Shown: one piece after another, positions 58,457 through 64,000 of the stretch | Position numbering within the stretch: the first letter of the stretch is position 1 | Layout of the letters: each line of letters starts with the position of its first letter | Source: Macrotrachela quadricornifera | Lineage: Eukaryota; Rotifera; Eurotatoria; Philodinida; Philodinidae | DNA: 64,000 bases | Direction of reading: 5' to 3' | Assembly (NCBI GenBank): GCA_022393335.1 | Contig: JAJEKB010020494.1 | Location: 289,839 to 353,838, forward strand | Notes under the pieces: generated by a model | The model's database searches: none | What the model was told of the DNA's origin: nothing | The model's input: the letters and a program-made list of their open reading frames with translations, nothing else | Program-made: the position numbers and the translations under genes

Positions 58457-61400
58457 ATGGGAGTAAGTATAGATGTGAAATAATAAGAACTTGTAATGAT
58501 GTAATAAACTTCGCTCATATCGTAATCAGTGACTGACGAAGCAACAATAATTTGTCTCGCCGCAGTCTATTGGAAATTTCCCAAAAGTAAATTCAATGGC
58601 AAACATGCATGGACGAGTGGGATCGGACCATGTCTCTCCAAATTTCAGATTCAGATTTCGACTCAGTATCAAGATTTTCGATTCGGAGCGCAACAGATTG
58701 CTTTAGCTTTCTCGTTTTTTTTTTGTGACAATAAATACGCAGTAAAGCATATGCCTCACGTATTTCAGAGTAAACAATTGCCCTTCACGATACATTAGAA
58801 TTATGTTTACACAAGAAAATGTTTTGAAGTAATTTCATGAGATCTAAAATTTCGAGATTAGGATGAATTTTGAATCTCTTGAAAAGACTCGATTCTGATC
58901 AGACTTGAAATTGGTACCGGTAACTAATGCCGGATTGATCGATTATCAGTCCAGTTGAACATTAGAAACTAATAGGTTTCTAATCGATTTTTAAGACGCT
59001 AAAGCCTATTTGCCGCATTCAGAGTTTGTGAAATTGAGGAGTGTTAGGAGAGGTGCATATCCCACAGATTTTGAAAATTATTCATTATTGTTATGTACGA
59101 CTGATGAGATTTCTTTGAATTTGTTACTACTTTCATAAGAGATATTTTTACACATCTTCTGGAATCTCCCGCCTCACTCTTCGGCTCTTCGAGCGGTCTC
59201 AAGTTGTACTAGAAACAAATAATAAATTATTTTGTTTAAATACAAATAAGAACTAGTTTCAATTTTTCTAATAATAACAGAAAATAAATGATTTTAAAAT
59301 ATATCATGCTTAGGATTCTATACAACTATCTGTTGTCCATTCTGACATTGTTAATCTATCATCAACTCCACAACGATCGACCACAAAATTAATTCATTTA
59401 TTTACTCTAAGATCTATTTTTGTCATAGTTCTCATATCTATGATTGTTGTTACAGCTGTCTTTGTCAATCGCTATAATGCAGCATCAAACACAAAAATAA
59501 CTACTGCTGGTATGTATGTATAATTTAATGACCGTGTTTATTGAACGAAGTATAATATTATAAAACGCATTCAAAAATTGGTGGATCAATTTTGGTAGTA
59601 TAACCCATATAGAAGCAAAAAAAATCCTGTATTAGCTGAAAAAGCAATTTCGTCTCTCATTTTTGCAGAAATGAAAAATACTCAAGGGCATAATTAAATA
59701 TATAAATTATATTTTATATTTATTCAATAGCAAAAAAAACATAAAAGTTAAAATAAAGAAAGATCTCACTGGAAAAATATATTTTACGATATAAAGAAAC
59801 GCTTGCTAGTCAATCTAATTTTAATGTTTAAGAAGAAGCTAGACACAGTATCTAGGTTAGCAGTGTCCGTTTCGAGTTTCATTCCCAGGAAACATGGGAC
59901 CTACGGTGACTTGTCATAAAATTCACGAAGTGGTTAATAAGAACATTAGCGCATTCCAAAATGCATAAAATGAACTAACTTTATCATTGACTGATATTCT
60001 GTATTTAATTACTATTACTATCGATACATGAATAACAGGGAATTCTGACATCCCCTAATATCGGTTAGGAAATATTTTCATACTATGTCGATACTTTCGT
60101 CTGAAGTAGTACGATTTATGAAACTTGTAATATTTTTAGGAATAATTTCGACTACCTTCATGTCATCTATAGTCACTACAAGAACATCTATGTCGAATGA
60201 TGGTAAGTAGATAAATTATCTTGTAAAAAATATTTTATGATTGGAAAATATATCCATTGATATTTCACGACATAATATTTTCTCAACAAACATTGTGTAG
60301 GTACAATACCAGTAACATCGACCAGTATTTCGACGACTAACAACACTTCAAATACAAACTCATCAAGTAAGTTCGATTTAAAGTAGAACACCTAATGACT
60401 TTTTCATTGTATTTAGTTTTCTTGACTAGTTTATATTCTTTTTTTTTACTATCTTCTTCTAAAATTTTGCTTATCTTTGCAAGACTTTCATAAAATAATT
60501 CATATTGAGATTGTTTGATTTAGATTCAAAATGTCAATTATTATCATTCGATCCTTATGTTTCATACATATCTTACAATAGACCTCGATCAATTGCTGTT
60601 GGTGATTTCAATAGTGATAAAAACATAGATCTTATTGTTGCCAAAATTGCTAATGATGAAATTGGAATATATTTTGGTTATGGAAATGGAACCTTTCAAA
60701 CACAAAAGTCTTTTTCATTTGATGGTACCATTTATTACATTACCAGTGCCGATTTAAATAATGATAATTACATAGATCTCATCATAGCACAGAGTTATGA
60801 TGATAGTATAAGTGTATTACTTGGTCGTGGTAATGGAATTTTTGATACACAAATGAATTTTCCAGTTGGTTATTATCCATACTGGATTGACATCGGTGAT
60901 TTCAATAATGATAATCATTTAGACCTTGTAGTTGCTAACAGCTATGAACAAACTGCAAGCATACTACTAGGTTATGGAAATGGAAGTTTTAATATACAAA
61001 TGACCTTTCCTACTAGTAGTTATTTGTACTCTGTGGCTGTAGCTGATTTTAATCTTGATAACTATTTAGATTTTGTTGTTAGTGAGTATTACACTAATAC
61101 TGTAGGTGTATTTCTTGGTTATGGCAATGGAACGTTTCAAATAAAAAGATCATATTCAACAAATAATAATCCATGGGGCATAGCTGTTGGAGATTTCAAT
61201 GGTGACAATTACATGGATATTGTTACTGCTAATTATAACAATAGATCGATGAGTGTGTTACTTAATTATGGTAATGGCACTTTTCAACAGAAAATGTCCT
61301 ATCCAATTGATAACCAGCCAGCAGTCGTCGCTGTAGGTGATTTGAATAATGATACTTACATAGATATTATTGTTGCTATCAATAATAAAAATTATTTAAG

Positions 61401-61569
61401 CGTGTTTCTTGGTTATGGTAATGGAAGTTTTCAAGTACCTATAAATTTGAACATTGATTGGTGGCCTATATCAATAGCTATCAGTGATTTCAATGATGAT
61501 GATCGATTGGATATTGCCATCGTGAATCAACTTTCTGAAACCTTAAACATTCTTTTAAATACATGTTAA
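58457..61569 (+). CDS. Type II membrane protein with seven-bladed VCBS/FG-GAP propeller, paralogue B
   Basis: Predicted exons 58457-58462, 59314-59509, 60140-60202, 60301-60366 and 60524-61569 join in phase to 458 residues. The layout matches paralogue A: 6-nt first coding exon (ATG GGA), cytosolic tail, membrane segment (VIVLISMIVVTAVFV), Thr/Ser/Asn stalk over two exons, and a 1046-nt propeller exon of identical length. All seven blades have intact D-x-N-x-D-x-x-x-D loops (DFNSDKNID, DLNNDNYID, DFNNDNHLD, DFNLDNYLD, DFNGDNYMD, DLNNDTYID, DFNDDDRLD) and GYGNGTF/GYGNGSF turns. It lacks the 58-nt intron that splits the membrane-segment region of A, and its second stalk exon is longer (66 against 42 nt). 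It is probably a calcium-stabilised surface propeller; the ligand is unknown. Confidence 0.85.
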
Positions 61570-61869
61570 TATTACATCATTTCACTTGAACTTATATTTT
61601 ACTCACCTCCACATTGTAATGCAGTTAATGCTTGAAATATATTATAAATTCGCTTATTATTTTTCAAAATAAATAACAAGATTCAATATAAAAGATTTTT
61701 TTCTCTATAAAACATAGCTATATCCTTTTTATCCTCTATCTAACTAATTGCAGGATAAAGAATGTTTTGAGGGTATAAATTGTGAGGATAGCAATAAATT
61801 ATTAATTTCATAAATTGTTTTTTTTAAAAAAGATGAACATATTTGTAATGTATCATTGATTATAATAAA
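61570..61869. other. 3' flank of VCBS gene B
   Basis: AT-rich, with no gene recognised. Confidence 0.4.
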
Positions 61870-62470
61870 CAAGTATGAGTTTTACATTTCAACAAGATTA
61901 TCTACTTCAAATATGGCTGGGCCTTCAAATTGACCTCGGTAAAATTCTGCAAATGTGCGTCGGAAATTCAACAAAATACTGTGGTCGATTTTAACAACTA
62001 TCTTCACGCGGTATGTGCCGAAAAGGTGACCCAAGATGGTTATTCGATGATTGGTGATCCAGAAGTGACAGTGGAAATTGTTGAGAGCCTCTTCTCGCGA
62101 TACAAGAACAACTCTGATCAAATTATTCCTCAGCAATGGTTCTCCGAAGGAATTTGTCGTCAAACACAGGAATGCATCGTTGTGCCGTGCTGAACCAACG
62201 TGTCACAACTCTTATGCCCATCATCCATGCAAGAATTCGTTCAGGAACAAGGATAATCTCTGATTGCTGAAGAACCTACACCAAAATCGAAGCCACAGGA
62301 TTTGAGCATCAGGCCCTGAATCACAAGTACAACTTTGTGGATCTTCTGACGCTGGCTCATACACAAACCATTGAGAATAGTTCATGTGGTGCAGCAGACT
62401 CGATGGCAGCGAGCCATTTGACATCATATTGGAACACATCGCAGAAATTGGCCCACTGGAAGAGTAGACA
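61870..62470 (+). pseudogene. Merlin (IS1016/ISXO2-like) transposase relic
   Basis: Plus-strand fragments read as a Merlin-type DDE transposase: VKFCKCASEIQQNTVVDFNN (HTH end), then SMIGDPEVTVEIVESLFSRY where VEIDESxFxxRKYN is expected. Next come SEGICRQTQECIVVPC, TLMPIIHARIRSGTRIISDC, and HQALNHKYNFVDLLTLAHTQ followed by TIENSSCGAA. The first catalytic Asp of VEIDES is Val here. A stop after VVPC, a stop in SDCW and frameshifts break the gene, so this is a dead copy. It is less AT-rich than its surroundings. No terminal repeats were recognised. Confidence 0.75.
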
Positions 62471-63514
62471 AGATCTTGCTTTTTGATATTGTTGCTTCTT
62501 TTATTTAAAGTTATTCTATTGAATAGAAGTCGATTTTGAAGTTTTTGAAATATGATGATGTATAACCAACAAGATCCCAGTTTTTTCTTTTTATTGTCTG
62601 TTCAAATGTATATATGAATAAATTAGAAAATTATTGTACCATTCAGATTTTTAGATATAATATTTCAATGTCTCCGGTTCTTCTCAATCAATCCTTATGA
62701 TTTTTTTTTAAATTATGATATTCTGGAAAGACAAAAATGGTCAAAGACGATGAAAAATTTATGCTAGTTTTTATGAAACTTGTATATGAAATAAATTCTA
62801 AAAAAGGGTAGCGCACTAAATGTTACGTTAGATTTTTTTCTTTTGTTTGACTTACAACTCTCTTAAGGTACAGCAGATTGAGATGAAATTTTCGTCATTT
62901 GATTCACTTGTTATTGTCAATTACTATTGAAAATATCAAAATCAGAAATTTTGTCTTTGTTACACAAGCGAAAAAATAGTGTAAAAAATGTTATTTGACA
63001 CTATATGCATAATTATCCCAAAGTTAAAACCAAAATAAATACATTACATACTAATTGATTTCATAGTTACGGAACTATTGAAAGATGCGAATAAATTTTA
63101 GCATGTATCTCAAAAGTTAAGAAATTCATAGAAAAAAATTACGCACTATATATATGATCTAACTGTTTATACATTTGCAAATTTTGTCGCTATATAAGTG
63201 TAAAAACCAAATATAGTTTAAGGCAAATTATGTTATTTTAGCCAATAATCCTAAATAAAATATGCTTCTTCCATTACATAGAAAAACCCCAACGTAGCAA
63301 GTATGATAAAAGTTAGTTGACCTTGAAACTTTTAATAGTATTTTCAAGAAAAACTACAATATCTTGGATAATTTAATAGTGATATTCAAAAAAATTTATT
63401 CATATTCTCCATTCATATATGCTTAGGAAAATCCTGCAATATTGTTGATGATCTTTCAATTCTTCTTAAAAGACTTCAAGAAACTTTCTGTCTATATAAC
63501 TAATAGTAAAAACA
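62471..63514. other. AT-rich DNA without recognised features
   Basis: Only short interrupted frames and A/T runs were seen. Confidence 0.45.
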
Positions 63515-63901
63515 TTACTTTATTTTTTTGGTATCATGTAGATATTCTTCAACTAATAACATAATAATAAAATTTTGATAAAGAGCTACCTGTTGTGATA
63601 TGTGCCGCTTATATTTATGGTCATATATGTATAAAGGTGGGTAAGTATACATTGAATAAGTTTTCATAGTAACAAGACAGAGAATTGTGATTGTCACTAT
63701 TGTGAAGAGGAGATGACCATGCATCGAATCATATATGACAGATTTTTTCTTACTTGGTTTTATTAAAATATTCAATTGATCATTTGAAAAAAAGTTTGTT
63801 AAGAGTGAATGTTTTGTTAATATGTGTAGACTGAGCTCTGTTTGGGTCACAAAAGCAACAAGCAATATATGCAGCATGATGGACAAAGATGTACTTTCCA
63901 T
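63515..63901 (-). CDS. Possible membrane-protein exon, unknown
   Basis: An open minus frame of 128 codons with one strong hydrophobic stretch (HLLFTIVTITILCLVTM) preceded by a basic segment (LNILIKPSKKKS). The order 'LNI..., basic linker, membrane segment' resembles the N-termini of the two Cys-rich membrane proteins at 50-55 kb, so it could be a fragment or first exon of another member running leftward. No Cys-rich ectodomain follows, and the similarity is weak. It may be a chance frame. Confidence 0.25.
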   Translation of the reverse strand: MESTSLSIMLHILLVAFVTQTELSLHILTKHSLLTNFFSNDQLNILIKPSKKKSVIYDSMHGHLLFTIVTITILCLVTMKTYSMYTYPPLYIYDHKYKRHISQQVALYQNFIIMLLVEEYLHDTKKIK

Positions 63902-63920
63902 CCATACAGCGCAACATTAG

Positions 63921-64000
63921 TTTCATCAGTTCGAGAACGGTAACTTCGAACTTGACGATTTACCTCACACCGAAAGACCACTACAAGTAGATATGAAAGT
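63921..64000 (+). pseudogene. Start of a mariner transposase, cut by the window end
   Basis: The frame FHQFENGNFELDDLPHTERP and onward matches the conserved end of the mariner N-terminal HTH region (WFxRFxxGDFDLEDxPRSGRP). The rest lies outside the window, so its integrity cannot be judged. Confidence 0.6.

Noticed and set aside
58529..58798. 89-codon plus frame
   Set aside because: Lies in the first intron of VCBS gene B, has no motif and no counterpart in gene A.
61882..62163. Minus frame containing FEGPAIFEVDN
   Set aside because: At first it resembled a Merlin VEIDES block, but the plus strand carries a much longer ordered match, so the minus frame is coincidental.

Overview
The window looks like nuclear DNA of a bdelloid rotifer (Adineta/Rotaria type). 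This is judged from gene content, not from a database search. It is AT-rich, with small genes whose introns are mostly 24-130 nt with GT..AG ends. It carries an ADP-ribosyltransferase-TPR protein, an NHL-repeat protein with a Cys-rich N-terminus, VCBS/FG-GAP propeller proteins, an intronless amino-acid-lyase-like gene on less AT-rich DNA, and many decayed DNA transposons and foldback elements. These traits are all common in bdelloid assemblies. Exon structures below were joined by hand from reading frames and splice sites, so internal boundaries are predictions.

Layout. 0-7 kb: a MITE; a nine-exon minus-strand gene ending in a retrotransposon-type endonuclease/exonuclease/phosphatase domain but with no reverse transcriptase and two lesions; a two-exon ART-TPR gene; then a 0.9-kb TA-flanked inverted-repeat element. 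7-19 kb: mostly gene-poor, with a small CxxC protein gene (about 10.0-11.1 kb), a 62-aa secreted Cys-rich peptide gene (14.7-15.0 kb) and a secreted or surface glycoprotein gene (15.9-17.3 kb). 19-21.6 kb: an apparently complete Mutator-like transposon with a five-exon FLYWCH transposase gene, terminal arrays of a TCTCGAAA-type repeat and an 8-bp target duplication. 21.8-23.5 kb: a complete seven-exon FKBP4/5-type co-chaperone gene. 24-30 kb: a transposon graveyard with a second 0.9-kb inverted-repeat element, a truncated exon, a 1-kb foldback and a second element with iterated terminal repeats. 30.6-32.1 kb: the aromatic amino-acid-lyase-like ORF, which lacks the MIO-forming triad. 32.5-34.1 kb: a rearranged palindromic mariner.

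37-62 kb holds a run of surface or secreted protein genes: an NHL propeller protein (with an 8-nt micro-exon), two paralogous type II membrane proteins with seven-bladed VCBS propellers (44.4-48.4 kb and 58.5-61.6 kb, each predicted at 458 aa), and between them two minus-strand members of a Cys-rich two-pass membrane family. One of these two is an internal duplication of the whole unit. Matching sequence upstream of the two VCBS genes shows they arose by segmental duplication. Helitron-like ends at 52.53 and 57.35 kb bracket one Cys-rich gene, a foldback and a second decayed mariner. The last 2 kb hold a Merlin-type transposase relic, AT-rich DNA and the start of another mariner transposase at the window edge.

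I saw no rRNA, tRNA or CRISPR array.
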